From an uncultured Selenomonadales bacterium (GTDB taxonomy: Bacteria > Bacillota > Negativicutes > Selenomonadales > Selenomonadaceae), in the NCBI GenBank assembly GCA_937877655.1, contig CALFJC010000176.1, positions 1 to 64,000 on the forward strand: a stretch of 64,000 bases of DNA, in the 5' to 3' direction. Within the stretch, counting starts at the first letter, position 1, and every line of letters begins with the position of its first letter. A model generated the notes under the pieces. That model was not told the DNA's origin and did not search any database. It saw only the letters and a program-made list of their open reading frames with translations. The translations under genes were made by a program, and so were the position numbers. Of this stretch, positions 46,301 to 50,733 are shown one piece after another.

Positions 46301-47934
46301 ACCGCGTAGGATTTACTCACACGGACGGCGGCGTCCTCAACGCGAGCACTTCGGGCGACGATCTGATTCTGAAAGGCAATTACGCCGAAAAATCTTCCGA
46401 CACCACAAAGAGCGGTGCTTCAACTCTTATCGGCGGGCGCGGCGATGATACAATTCTTGCCGGCGAAGGCGATTACATAAGAGCAGGCGCGGGCGACAAT
46501 CAAATTTATCTCACGGATGAAAATCTGCGCGGAACGGACGGCGCAATAATCGTTCTCGGCGACAGGGGCAGAAATACCGTCCACAACTTCAACGACGGCT
46601 ATACAACGGGCGATGCGGTTCTTGTAAGCGACATTTCGGCACTGAAATTTACTTACGACTCGGACGAAGGGCTCGTCATGCGGTCGGGCAATGCTTGGAT
46701 AACCTTTGACGGCTTGGAGCCCGCCGAAGAATTGGTTACCTTTGAAGACTCCGACACTGCCGCGCCTTACGAACTGAAAATTACCGACGGCAAGAATGAA
46801 TACAACGTTGCTGTTGCGCAGGAAGACAGAGATATCGGCGTTGACGACTTCAGCGAGGCAAATGTTTTCTACGGCAACAAAGACGGCGGCAACGGCTTGA
46901 ACTTCAGCGAATACTCCGGCACTGTCGAAGTCAATATGAATCTTGACGCGGGACGTCTGAACGGCGAAGATATTTTCCTTTACAACATAAACAAATTGCA
47001 AGCGGGCAACGGCGATTCAACGCTTATCGGCAAGGCGGGCGAGAAAAATACTCTTCTTGCCGGCGAAGGAAACGGCAGTATGTGGTCGGCGGCGGGCAGA
47101 GATCTTATGGTCGGCAACACTTCCGACGAAAAAGACGGCTCGACAATGTTCTACTTTATGGCGGGCGACGGACGCGACACAATCGAAGGCTTCAATTACA
47201 TGTCCGACGCGAACGATTACAATGCGGATGTTATCAGCTTGCCCGCAGGAAATATCGTCACGAACGTTCTCATGCAAGGCGATGATATTGTCATGCAGAT
47301 TAACGCCAGCACGAGCGATTATCTGCGCTTGCAAGACGCTGTCGGCAACAACTTTAAACTCAATGACCGCGTTGCAAAAGTTGATACTCAAGGCGAGTTT
47401 GATAATCTGGTTGACTTCTATGTTGTCGCCGAGAGAAATGCCACAATGAATGTCGGAGCAGATGTCGGCAACGCGCAAGTCTGGCTTGACGACAAAGAGA
47501 CGGGCGAACACGGCATCATTTACAAAGGCGAAATTAAATATCTCGACGCCTCCAACGCAACGGGCAACAGTACGCTTGTCGGAAATGATTTGGACAATGT
47601 CATTTACGGCGGCGAAGGTTCCAACAGTATCTGGGGCGGCTTCGGCGCGAACAACGATACACTTATCGGCGGCAACGGACACAATGTATTCTTCTTCGGC
47701 TTGGAGAACGGCAGAGATACAATCACTTCGATTAATTCGGGCGACATTGTTTATCTGGCGAACGGGATTGAACAAATTGCCGCGACCACGATAACTTCCG
47801 GCGGCACGAAGATTGAATTGACGGACGGTTCCTCGCTTGAAATTATGGGCAATGCTGAAGGCATCGAATATCACTTGCAAGACGGAAGCAAATACACCGC
47901 AGATCACGGCGCGGGACAATGGAATAAGAAATAA
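25396..47934 (+). CDS. Giant secreted repeat protein (7,512 residues) with C-terminal RTX-like repeats
   Basis: One open frame of 22.5 kb. The ATG at 25396 follows AAAGGAG; the start reads MRNEFSFDLQRFDG, and no Sec signal peptide follows. Residues ~240–5,760 hold about 25 copies of a ~200–230-residue beta-type unit whose clearest piece is L..G..F.V....Y..T..GL (for example GLNANETFTVDGTEYTVTNIGL); other pieces are IYG.LT….YTL and AGTI.A….QTVTAG. Residues ~4,480–5,730 contain three long near-identical super-repeats. From ~5,960 the repeats change character, and from ~7,010 to the end glycine/aspartate-rich RTX-like units appear (IGGRGDDTILAGEGD, VGNDLDNVIYGGEGSNSIWG). It is acidic, rich in T/S/D/G/N and nearly Cys-free. 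Most likely a cell-surface or secreted adhesin exported by a type I-like route; no exporter is in the window. Transcription ends at 47960–47990. Confidence 0.85.
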   Translation: MRNEFSFDLQRFDGVWKIADEIYSTFTDALAVIAGNSTISLTTDSSEKVNGTIPADTVIDLGGNTCTITDGALTLGDNVTFTNGTLNIEGGIFTGNLNFGAGMTVSITGGNFSNDVSAYLAENFSLYQIDETYTVIENAVLNLDLPVSSARETATSYPITIPAGGKSAVIEIGGVSKTIISGATNAITVSTVSGGAVVTLSNPGEDFYVNDDTYRTYKLNTAGSNGIVLTLGSGSAVTVGSLDKNDVFSINDEKFSITALGVFSGYDSVNTADKMILGSLPSTLALTGSTPDNLSSASTTDWYKIVEVDKGVLNITGASDFDTLADSSYYKGVIAVDTDGDTDATRIFYAELSTTAIKGQKYMISSITSASVDSSLEGTLSNIYIASDVLSGGVVFTENFAASSASAPTITTDNATFHVDSSEGYFVLSGGTTIPVSLNSSAKEISLIRGSLTAAVTDQTVTTDKYTISSYTGGTSGDGIELNSDSNGNVTLGDLDVGESFYLTNGSVSSTYTMTKIGLVNNDGELLLRRGTYSGIKESILPVSLITNATEYTPLYASEDIVSITGNYSSNPTLISCANNALASLTYNSSRNIYNLSTDYDTDELDLGNWAGIYLSNSATVSLSKAFIDDEEPLRITTGNSSGTIANFAITSLKSGSATGTTLTGSSTSLQTLSTDAGIAEVRLFGGSFVSSNSTKVNVSLSNSEDIDVTSSYYTVTISSDLNGATMISDPRSNFAVGRASLRSSATLITDSDGTTSIVSGKYFNIYDSAGFSDSDSHAEYSSISGNVTFIYDTTNGGDVYATDLQYNSTTSNNDVFQCIKDGDTITYTMVNRKLQYESKNTGGKKVWINDEGNSNIRSGTHVNLNDDYFRKIISSSGKLTIPSAASDMDDGETVLIVAEDLDLDKSYGTLTKTDETHYNLNQSDSDNYDLSDIVITDSSTVNFSEDFYKTNINLYVSNKKQTSLRSETAGMSFAVSGSDGVAYVTGANEVSLISGTILTDDSSQTIWMGNYSVSANPNDTVSDGLNVVVTTLQGSVGTFQIVNDIDYNESFIVNGIEYNRGALGLTFDETVSGTTVTKFYKGDLILSGSETVTTESQAVGVILDDLFTDSLSGILAAAESGIYTEDPSKYVFAIGGEHSVNALVVDDLDKRSKRHADLQVSSGKYVLTTVDNSESWANLDAISVVSGVTTISSVFTSNADGELVTIMTAGSSQNSLGASFFVTKSKRDIFTLNGQDDRPTIGNATALTLLDGVITATNTQTITIGEGDTTFHSAANMGISFDKENSEASLTAATGNAFTVDGDTYSVVSGNGMDFFVGEDGGVTVEGLTYAGGDVFTYNDSTYYLKSTGFVKKDASNYLYRWDKTDDHSLAGGSVAISDLETSGNWQGIVTITNDTATVVPSRFHSPTTTLMDKNFKNTYGTLEFVTNGIYSLSKDADDSATLSAINITSKNINTLSVDEDFEGLTISYNNSSVKVGDLKADSDDFYQVSISGGIMGLSGVATASLISGSLLADSNVGVSVSVNSTYGTEYIRAGGSAVITLMGGTAAVILDQDDYFSIGTESYTLGKLGLANEDKQLLVNVDSNGKKFVVTTASGQNETIGFATIANQDNWCDLLAPENGVLTISSALELTSSLDHFVIVNDDKTPDYYYGKLTQDTSSGGYSLETMTGADSALWPTSDTILVDSSVVTLSSDFQKRNIAGVRSEAAFVVNDSGNNSFTVADTRNGAIINDATKISQTDGTIIASARTQTITAGSAQISNYNTGDSIKVVVDGDDASIAALNNGDIFLVNGTRHTMATDQKLRTANELFRETISGSVAVSDLVNDDYWYKIISTDTEGALTISSSTTSILSDGDSAYIINGSDIDTIYGSLTRTTLGGYSLSRNDDLSQSSKSTLTSIVLDEFPLSLTSDFKNIPIISGKTTLQATTTDDVFALDYDNYVEVFNADGVSLGGGTLKTSDSNQTIRAGSYRIHGLSFTGSDSAITVIRSGSVVKVGELNVGERFVVGKKTYRATAVGLIEEDSWKICDDDGYDIGSGVFTVDSNFERDIIGVEEKELNLSSQAGAAVIVDDINAPTARIADLDYDSTSGFTVTRNYDDSLTSIALGTNTIGLTTKFNTTVRTTQSGNNPTFTVNKDRYKSANAALTIQSGSSDNNSSLISGAVVLDTDTSAVKTSDGVISSVSGGELIFTAAAGSVATLSGLNNGDKFAVNGASYSVTGAGLLTETQIWTPSTYESVLLDENTTNGLLNTEDNWDYIVAVSNGALAIPPTGYPQNVEEWIILSEDLNSRCGTLKGSDAAGYTLAASSWDTINAISINKGGISVAFPSKSFRNVTIEGADSGATFRITDNKSFTVTDGINGASITNATRISQSSGTIALTDTNQTITTSAKHSINAGNEGDGITVIIDSEGEKVGALSIKDTQDTFTIDNTVYEMLPNGSIHRPTVSKFWTKSILEDDSSILIDDLQNESYWGGYITISGGVLKITRDVLGSWSSAFVVDENVSTKIYGTLSKSSTGYTLNGATAILSLSSIEVLTEAQPVSLTSDYVDVSIKAGSTYFKATEAASGFKINYTSSELTADDATAITLLEGDWTLKDANQVLTADGQVIQVGGTSSTISVNYDGANIVNVTGIDAAGEIVSISGKKYELTAGDGISVNINDSIQTVNDISEDDDFSIANDRFIKKEPGFIKSNSKNYLWTADGDVTAGISVAELSDNDENWSAVATVASDEIVIDKNSSTAILIDSVTDLSKIYGSLTVENDTYTLTNDKNNGADPALISINNVVASLTSDFAKVPINAAGASFAVTALTSGNKFSVDATDTFAVVGNASKVSLTSGTLADLTKATTVTVDSQSVAAGKNSTINVGFDGSEITFSELDNGESFSFDKNTYTYKNVGVVKGGRTLFVNDTLDGSVTDTILEDSTNFKTMFSSDGATLTLQSKASGVFVDSASTAVSAVYAIQDYDSANKIYSFAQIADADFTIDAATLTSGGSISAPFEAKVLTPSTGTFNVNGRDYIAAADLTIDTTEDSSTLNKGTVSLKSGGFVDMTNVDNDVSVVSGDGLKVSVENGSYTLGGLNKNDVFAIGGYSYTMKSNNFIVREDAGGNEEIYISSVVGGALAQEIIDEPDYWNAYVTLDSSNNLNLNSTITGGIVISKDFLEMFADLTVNSTNNFNVNALDGADTSGIKAINLTEENSTLTTDFAATVKTASGSNTYTINDNPYTAKNSALEISATKDSSTITKGIITLNDSTVMTTSNHTISGSVDEINVASMKFTPSINEVFSVDGQSYTMTAVGLTKGGASIWTKESDTSYILPDDDAWSNMASLSSEGVLNLRNGAAEGSTVIINSDGTKRMASLIRSDNTYTLNAVGGNSIAAIQLGDSTTDTLTLTADFDSDVKTGNGVYKVNGLTYKGNGLTIKSENNSSALYGGTVNLSADEDYNSVIDYTNGYNVTATGGDGINVAASEGTITNLTNLNSGDTFIIDNVYYKVLANQTFVQTETDGTPSKLYENLISGSSLKYSDIVNEDNFVNLIGLEDGVLDLTQLYGEDGWSAVIVADKTNPINRVAKVSYSDAEGYKLETTYNGDDTKITSIKLGSAVTSFSTTLDKNVNTTATVTYTINDKLFTAQDDLTIVTADGGAILTNGTVSIPEGENYSVTTRRINSGTQTNETIQSTSGTVTVNVDNTSGTVTIGGLNANETFTVDGTEYTVTNIGLLNEDKDSLNASVADTWTVATTDLSGSNWRTILSVTNGALDLTSNTPLNVSVVDISSYTNAFKYGFLTYSGGTYTLTQDENESALSSITITGTNATFGAKASGVPITSNGATFSVTATDNFTINAASTSNPPAVSDTTSVTGIYLSAGTISAPADIPITANGKSVTATSGDMTVTNSSGTITVEGLNSGETFTVDGVNYKVTTAEKLFDITDEDEPQEVITGFADGIFTIDNAEFMRIITLNGSELDLKEQTSDAYVYDNLTDPTVKYAALTVTGGKTKTLTGETDTTTIQTINIAENDNLTVDFDTRVHSEIGNVIVNTKSYSGTTELVIDTDGTTTNSTLYNGTINLNTTYSSATDFRNNTLERTSGKAFTATATNGRFTEINNLDNEAAFTYGGKTYTQSIPGLIIADEKVICTDILANETIALADLTSETWIDFRAPVSGVLDISALDDTYIIYDDENNPTKQLATFTVASDGKKTLADHENNAASEIEAVEIAAGDVLAVDFVTKINSPIGEVTVNDKTYSGTTALVIDSATDSEGEYTSTLYNGTITLDRINSSATDSKENTLTREGGASSDADGTFTATAENGRFTIIEGLDPTESFTYRNVTYVQSEQGLRNGAFIRKDLAGTTINLSDLSGAWSNILAPVKGVLDISEVTEDALVYDSATNPTTQLATFTVDSGKKTLEDYEGNSSAITKVELAAGDDLTIDFATKISSPIGTVAVNGNSYVGTTALEIDSVINSDDTKDSTLTNGTVSLAEEDDFVKTTGGSTITYTTAGDGMTVKVDNSDETEAITFDGLTLGDTFSVGEISYRISEIGPVNSEGKLWHGNSYTEGITLAAIETESNWTSMLAATNGALSISENTLEDGGEFIVVDNLNDPTKIYGDLTKSGDTYKLTRPTNANDNLSSINASGIEIELANNFAGVNLVANISEISDTTLINANRSFTLDATDTTPSLSNISSLTLNAGTIYAAVNQTVTAGNNVITPSTINGDMIIGLDTISGIVEGDIFTLGEDTYKMTPIGLVNDTDSSKTLVTNGIENGTLTVADIEETPLIAVSSAGMLNLSNAVAGDSIVVDSLTSPENIYGALNKAENIYTLYEDGTADGIKFIAMPDADSTLTTDIAAEVDTNSGSNTYIVNSKKYIAADSSLAIDTDGTTTNSTLTDGKISLAEENDSVETTGGTSITYTADGDGMTVAVDGTGETEEITFDGLTFGDTFTIGEISYKVSAVGPINSDGKLWNGNVYTEGITLAAINTESNWTPMLVATNGALTVNANTLVDGDEYVLVDSTTDPTKVYGDLAKEDGKYTLTKPSSATDDLSSISVSGISIEIAPDYAGIPLLANDSNFSDITLSDEEETFTLDATNTTPSLSNVSSLTLNAGTIYAAENQTVTVGENVILPTAINSEESESETYGKMTIGMSTISGIDEGESFTVNGTIYKMLNTGLFNDTDNKLVTEGFDAGEFTFGDFGEIQLIEVSSSGALNLSNVFVGDSIVVDKVESPANIYGSLNRNGNAYTLEKEGDSDGIKFIAMPDADSTLTTDISATVNTPSSSNTYTVNGKEYSAANSALVINSEGTTSTLTDGKISLAEENDTVTTTGGNVITYTTDSDGMTVAVDGTGETEAITFDGLTLGDTFKVGENSYKVSAVGPINSDGELWNGNAYTEGITLAAIDTESNWTPMFVATNGALTVNAETLADGEEFIVVDNLNDPTKIYGDLTKTDGKYTLTRPTNATDDLSSISVSNIEIELANDFAGVDLVANASEISDTVLTNENKSFTLNATNTTPSLSNVSSLTLNAGTIYAAENQTVTVGETTILPTSINAEDSEAEEYGKMTIGLDKISGIDEGESFTVDETIYKMLNTGLFNDTDNKLVTEGFDAGEFTFGDFGEIQLIEVNSAGMLNLSNTLAGNSLVVDKVESPANIYGKLNRNGNVYTLDKEGDSDGIKSVTMPNSTSTLTTDISATVNTPSSSNTYTVNGKDYSAADSALVINSDGTTSTLTNGKISLAEENDSVTTTSGSIITYKTVDGDGMTVQARTSGNVTLGGLTSGDAFKVGDDSYRVTDLGFHNGNDYLWTSNSNFKNGVSISDTGTDGLNNSDNWTRTVVAEDGALSVKANTLGDGESAIIINSSANATATLGTLTKTSDGYTLTTDSDDEKLSSISVAGTKLTIAETLADVPVSALKATFTVTAEDPFTVDATGDNVSISEDATAIEISKGTITATTAQTVTATEDSGSTKVIVQDNGTFNIGGEEFLVADNQDDLTFGMTNGVPDSVDKLEKDAKVTIDGITYTAPEDGSTLKFAEEDGWYFDGYIPSGNKYNLTVDGNGNITVDAGVKFTDVVASGKTLPSDGVIKLAADINNVAVNVTNNGSTPIAINDKDNNPLVENLGRVKNVTFDEAGVMVEKTSDVAGALFTIDVGKSLETETATVTSNANDCEVGIGSNGTSFSIEKSATVDAPVNTALTLGKANYTVNGVEFSASGTAQASITSAGVKVDLVLSDVITYEQTDFDGTGTATADIDKEGGVSLTSGASVAGAAGKALNISGTITLEANTIEAATATDVTAKAAGIAVANDDVTVTGDDNGYKVNIAEGKITGLEKIGGSDGVTLGGLSNGTIKTDKVGAFTVADRTFTAIGDASVTYGIEDGKISYVNDVDSILSGDFSDGLEVNGGEIKITGENVSLRADSDTDREILGMKNNSTLTTAEGVTKVEPIGAGKFTFGDHTFETDDSTISFNLLNSSVRGIDSLESGNLIISQDENNLAVNDENISLEDINSPVTLGISDSDISSIYGLNGGIAGLDNATVFGLSTATVNGKFFDIEGDVVNAIIVDGDVPSLYGLDSGATVKSAPNINARTTANGTFIFRDDKYNINDTLDGVVVFSTNINSYVTNIGEFEGSISGNLEEIKLNDKDFNSSSDKVTVANDGTDVIAIHGLSNGDTISGSLSYATYLMPEGTLTVNEQVFILRGDDNGVSISGDGQIILGLDKDASLTVAKGGDFSVNSNTFDDAPDGTTFIAGRDGVYIYDPNNKPIHEITPTDDIIKNLIGEAEPGTISLSGDSAASVIASGELDSPMALTLDNATGASVQVADFSNSKYAKRVTLLGGDQDIKFNDEGKNAAHVAPDATGRKNIELGDGGDVAVNDSPYAKVSIKTGKGADTIVNRKGASSTVDVKENGDTTIVPTSGRVTLQNYDEKNNAKIRSFEYVDMIGAIKSNEIKFGDGLMTLGDAVVVFDPEAKEKGGTFANLVDYAGEEHRVGFTHTDGGVLNASTSGDDLILKGNYAEKSSDTTKSGASTLIGGRGDDTILAGEGDYIRAGAGDNQIYLTDENLRGTDGAIIVLGDRGRNTVHNFNDGYTTGDAVLVSDISALKFTYDSDEGLVMRSGNAWITFDGLEPAEELVTFEDSDTAAPYELKITDGKNEYNVAVAQEDRDIGVDDFSEANVFYGNKDGGNGLNFSEYSGTVEVNMNLDAGRLNGEDIFLYNINKLQAGNGDSTLIGKAGEKNTLLAGEGNGSMWSAAGRDLMVGNTSDEKDGSTMFYFMAGDGRDTIEGFNYMSDANDYNADVISLPAGNIVTNVLMQGDDIVMQINASTSDYLRLQDAVGNNFKLNDRVAKVDTQGEFDNLVDFYVVAERNATMNVGADVGNAQVWLDDKETGEHGIIYKGEIKYLDASNATGNSTLVGNDLDNVIYGGEGSNSIWGGFGANNDTLIGGNGHNVFFFGLENGRDTITSINSGDIVYLANGIEQIAATTITSGGTKIELTDGSSLEIMGNAEGIEYHLQDGSKYTADHGAGQWNKK
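38840..42590 (+). repeat. Three ~1.25 kb direct repeats inside the giant gene
   Basis: The segment AGTAATTGGACG recurs at 39072, 40312 and 41566, spacings of 1,240 and 1,254 bases. Each copy encodes the same order of blocks: ITFDGLT.GDTF, GP.NS.G.LW, TEGITLAAI, SNWT.M, ATNGAL, TKIYGDL, LSSI, TPSLSN.SSLTLNAGTIYAA, SGI.EG, and a second half with E.FDAGEFTFGDFGE in copies 2 and 3. Copies 2 and 3 agree far more closely than the protein's other units, so they are recent duplications. Copy edges are approximate. Confidence 0.85.
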
Positions 47935-47959
47935 AATTTAAAGCACCAAAAATTTTTAA

Positions 47960-47990
47960 GAGCCTCGACTTTTGTCGAGACTCTTTTTTT
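47960..47990 (+). terminator. Terminator of the giant gene
   Basis: GAGCCTCGAC (47960–47969) pairs with GTCGAGACTC (47974–47983) with one mismatch, around TTTT, followed by seven T. Confidence 0.85.
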
Positions 47991-47999
47991 ATTTCAAAA

Positions 48000-48032
48000 T
48001 TCATTCCTAATTCCTCATTCCTAATTCCTAAT
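48000..48032 (+). repeat. Minisatellite upstream of valS
   Basis: ATTCCTA / ATTCCTC-type 7-mers, about four copies, ending in AATTGACT, so the repeat reaches into the valS promoter -35. Confidence 0.8.
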
Positions 48033-48060
48033 TGACTTTAAGGCGGCGGCAGTTTATTAT
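48032..48060 (+). promoter_or_regulatory. valS promoter
   Basis: TTGACT (48032–48037), exactly 17 bases, TATTAT (48055–48060). No T-box specifier stem is visible in the ~27-base leader, so valS is not under a T-box here. Confidence 0.75.
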
Positions 48061-48093
48061 TGAAAACACTTTCACAAACAGGAGGAACAAATT

Positions 48094-50733
48094 TTGAGCA
48101 ACATTCCTAAAACATACGAGCCGCAAAATTTTGAGAAAGAAATTTACGCGACTTGGGAACGAGATAAAAATTTTCATACAACAGCCGACGCGAAAGGCGA
48201 GCCTTATTGTATCGTGATACCGCCGCCGAACGTCACGGGGCAACTTCACATGGGGCACGCGCTGGACGAAACTTTGCAAGATATTTTGATTCGCTATCAC
48301 CGTATGAAAGGCAACAATACTCTTTGGATGCCCGGCACGGATCATGCGGGCATTGCCACTCAAGCAAAAGTTGAAGAACAACTGCGCGGCGAAGGCACAA
48401 ACCGTTACGAACTCGGCAGAAAAAAATTTTTGGAGCGCGTCTGGCAGTGGAAAGAAAAATTCGGCAACAGAATTTCTTATCAGCTTCGGACGCTCGGCTC
48501 CAGTTGCGATTGGGAGCGCGAACGTTTCACTATGGACGAAGGATGCTCCGCCGCCGTCCGAAAAGTTTTTGTCACGCTTTACAACGAAGGTTTGATTTAT
48601 CGCGGCACGAGAATTACTAATTGGTGTCCGAAATGCAACACTGCCCTTTCCGACATTGAAGTTGAGCACGAAACCGAGCAGGGGCATCTTTGGCATATTC
48701 GATACCCTTTCAAAGACGGCAGCGGTTATGTCGAAGTTGCAACGACGCGTCCCGAAACAATGTTGGGCGATACGGGCGTTGCAGTTCATCCCGATGACGA
48801 ACGCTATAAAAATCTTGTCGGCAAAACTTTAATCTTGCCGCTTGTCAACCGCGAAATTCCTTTGTTCGCAGATTCTTATGTAGATAAAAATTTCGGGACG
48901 GGCGCGGTTAAAGTTACTCCTGCGCACGATCCAAACGATTTTGAAATGGGACTTCGTCACAATTTGGAGCAGGTAAAAGTTATCGAAAACAACGGCACAA
49001 TGTCCGAAGGGCTCGGCAAATACAGCGGGCTTGATCGTTACAAGTGCAGAGAAATTATCGTTGAAGATTTGCAGACGGGCGGCTTTTTGGTTAAGGTTGA
49101 AAATCATGAACACGCCGTCGGACATTGTCACCGTTGCCACACGACGATTGAGCCGCTTATCAGCAAGCAATGGTTTGTTAAAATGGAGACGCTTGCCGCG
49201 CCCGCGATTGAGGCGGTTAAGTCGGGCGAATTGAAATTTGTTCCCGAACGTTTTACAAAAATTTATATCAACTGGCTTGAAAATATTCGCGATTGGTGTA
49301 TAAGTCGCCAGCTGTGGTGGGGACATCAAATTCCCGCGTGGTATTGCGAAGATTGCGGAGAAATGATTGTTTCGGAAGAAGACGTTCAGGAATGTCCGCA
49401 TTGTCACGGAAAAAATTTGCGGCGTGATGAAGACGTTTTGGATACTTGGTTTTCAAGTGCGCTGTGGCCTTTCTCGACGCTCGGTTATCCCGAAGAGACG
49501 CCCGAACTCAAAAAATTTTATCCGACAAGCGTCCTCGTCACGGGCTACGATATAATTTTCTTTTGGGTTGCCCGCATGGTTATGATGGGCTTGAAATTTC
49601 GCGGCGAAGTTCCTTTCCGCCACGTTTTTATTCACGGTTTGGTTCGCGATGAATTCGGGCGCAAAATGTCCAAGTCGCTCAATAACGGCGTTGATCCGGT
49701 TGAAGTTATCGAAAAATACGGCGCGGACTCCTTGCGATTTATGCTCGTCACAGGCAACACGCCCGGCAACGATTTAAGATTTTATTGGTCGAAGGTTGAA
49801 TCTGCGCGGAACTTTGCAAACAAAATTTGGAACGCATCAAGATTTTTGCTCATGAACTTGGAAGGCTTCGACAAAAACTTTAAGCCGACAAATTTTGAAC
49901 TCGCCGATAAATGGATATTTAGTCGCCTTGAAAAAACCCGCGCAGATGTCACGAAAAATCTCGACCGATTTGAGTTGGGCGAGGCGGCGCGGCTTCTCTA
50001 CGAGTTCATTTGGTTTGAATACTGCGATTATTACATTGAACTGACAAAATCGCGGCTTTACGGCTCCGACGCGCAGGCGAAGGCAACTGCATTGTTTGTT
50101 TTGACGACGGTTTTGGAAAAGGCATTGAGATTGTTGCATCCTTTCATGCCGTTCTTAACCGAAGTTATTCGACAAAAACTCCCGAACGCCGAAGGCTCGA
50201 TTATGCTCGCCGATTGGGTCACGGAAAACGAAATGCGCGAATTTGTTCCCGAAGATACAGACGACATTAAAAAATTCGCCAATCAGATTCTGGAAATTGT
50301 AAAAACCATTCGCAACTTGAAATCGGAAATCGGAATTGACTCGCGCAAAAAAACTAAGATTATCCTCCGCACAGCGGCTGATAAAAAGATTTTGCGGGAA
50401 CATGCGAATTATATTTCTGAACTTGCTTTTGCCGAGCCGATAATTTTTTCCGACGAAAAACCTTCCCATGCAATGAGCGGCGTAATTGAGGGCGTCGAAA
50501 TTTTCCTGCCGCTTGAAGGTTTAATCGATACCGAAAAAGAAATTGCCCGCTTGACAAAGGAACTTGAAAAAATTCGCAAGGGCGCGGCGGCAACGGAAGG
50601 CAAACTCAACAACGAAAGATTTTTAAGCAAAGCCCCCGCCGAAGTTGTACAATCGGAGCGCGAAAAACTCGCCGCCTTCAACGAAAAAATTTCTTCACTC
50701 GAACAGAGGATTAATCAGCTTGAAAATTTATGA
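48094..50733 (+). CDS. valS: Valyl-tRNA synthetase
   Basis: Charges tRNA(Val) with valine and edits mischarged threonine. It has 879 residues, the usual size. Class I motifs: PPPNVTGQLHMGHALD (HIGH), FGRKMSKSLNNG (KMSKS, ~524), and the editing-domain stretch ATTRPETMLGDTGVAVHPDD; a zinc-type knuckle CEDCGE…CPHCHG lies in the middle. The C-terminus is the coiled-coil tRNA arm (LIDTEKEIARLTKELEKIRK). The start is TTG at 48094 with AGGAGG upstream. Its 3' end overlaps the start of folC by 14 bases, the common valS–folC operon. Confidence 0.96.
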   Translation: MSNIPKTYEPQNFEKEIYATWERDKNFHTTADAKGEPYCIVIPPPNVTGQLHMGHALDETLQDILIRYHRMKGNNTLWMPGTDHAGIATQAKVEEQLRGEGTNRYELGRKKFLERVWQWKEKFGNRISYQLRTLGSSCDWERERFTMDEGCSAAVRKVFVTLYNEGLIYRGTRITNWCPKCNTALSDIEVEHETEQGHLWHIRYPFKDGSGYVEVATTRPETMLGDTGVAVHPDDERYKNLVGKTLILPLVNREIPLFADSYVDKNFGTGAVKVTPAHDPNDFEMGLRHNLEQVKVIENNGTMSEGLGKYSGLDRYKCREIIVEDLQTGGFLVKVENHEHAVGHCHRCHTTIEPLISKQWFVKMETLAAPAIEAVKSGELKFVPERFTKIYINWLENIRDWCISRQLWWGHQIPAWYCEDCGEMIVSEEDVQECPHCHGKNLRRDEDVLDTWFSSALWPFSTLGYPEETPELKKFYPTSVLVTGYDIIFFWVARMVMMGLKFRGEVPFRHVFIHGLVRDEFGRKMSKSLNNGVDPVEVIEKYGADSLRFMLVTGNTPGNDLRFYWSKVESARNFANKIWNASRFLLMNLEGFDKNFKPTNFELADKWIFSRLEKTRADVTKNLDRFELGEAARLLYEFIWFEYCDYYIELTKSRLYGSDAQAKATALFVLTTVLEKALRLLHPFMPFLTEVIRQKLPNAEGSIMLADWVTENEMREFVPEDTDDIKKFANQILEIVKTIRNLKSEIGIDSRKKTKIILRTAADKKILREHANYISELAFAEPIIFSDEKPSHAMSGVIEGVEIFLPLEGLIDTEKEIARLTKELEKIRKGAAATEGKLNNERFLSKAPAEVVQSEREKLAAFNEKISSLEQRINQLENL

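Noticed and set aside
47017..47919. A 300-codon open frame on the minus strand inside the 3' end of the giant gene
   Set aside because: It is antisense to a clear coding frame, lacks a convincing SD and reads as mirror composition of the GAC/GGC-rich repeats; several similar minus-strand frames (e.g. 37291–37935, 48829–49407) are shadows.
48032..48093. T-box riboswitch upstream of valS
   Set aside because: The promoter leaves only a ~27-base leader, too short for a T-box, and no T-box sequence is present.
50645..50719. Earlier start for folC (ORF opens at 50645)
   Set aside because: The extra 25 residues overlap the end of valS and have no SD; TTG at 50720 has GAGGA nine bases upstream and begins the conserved protein.
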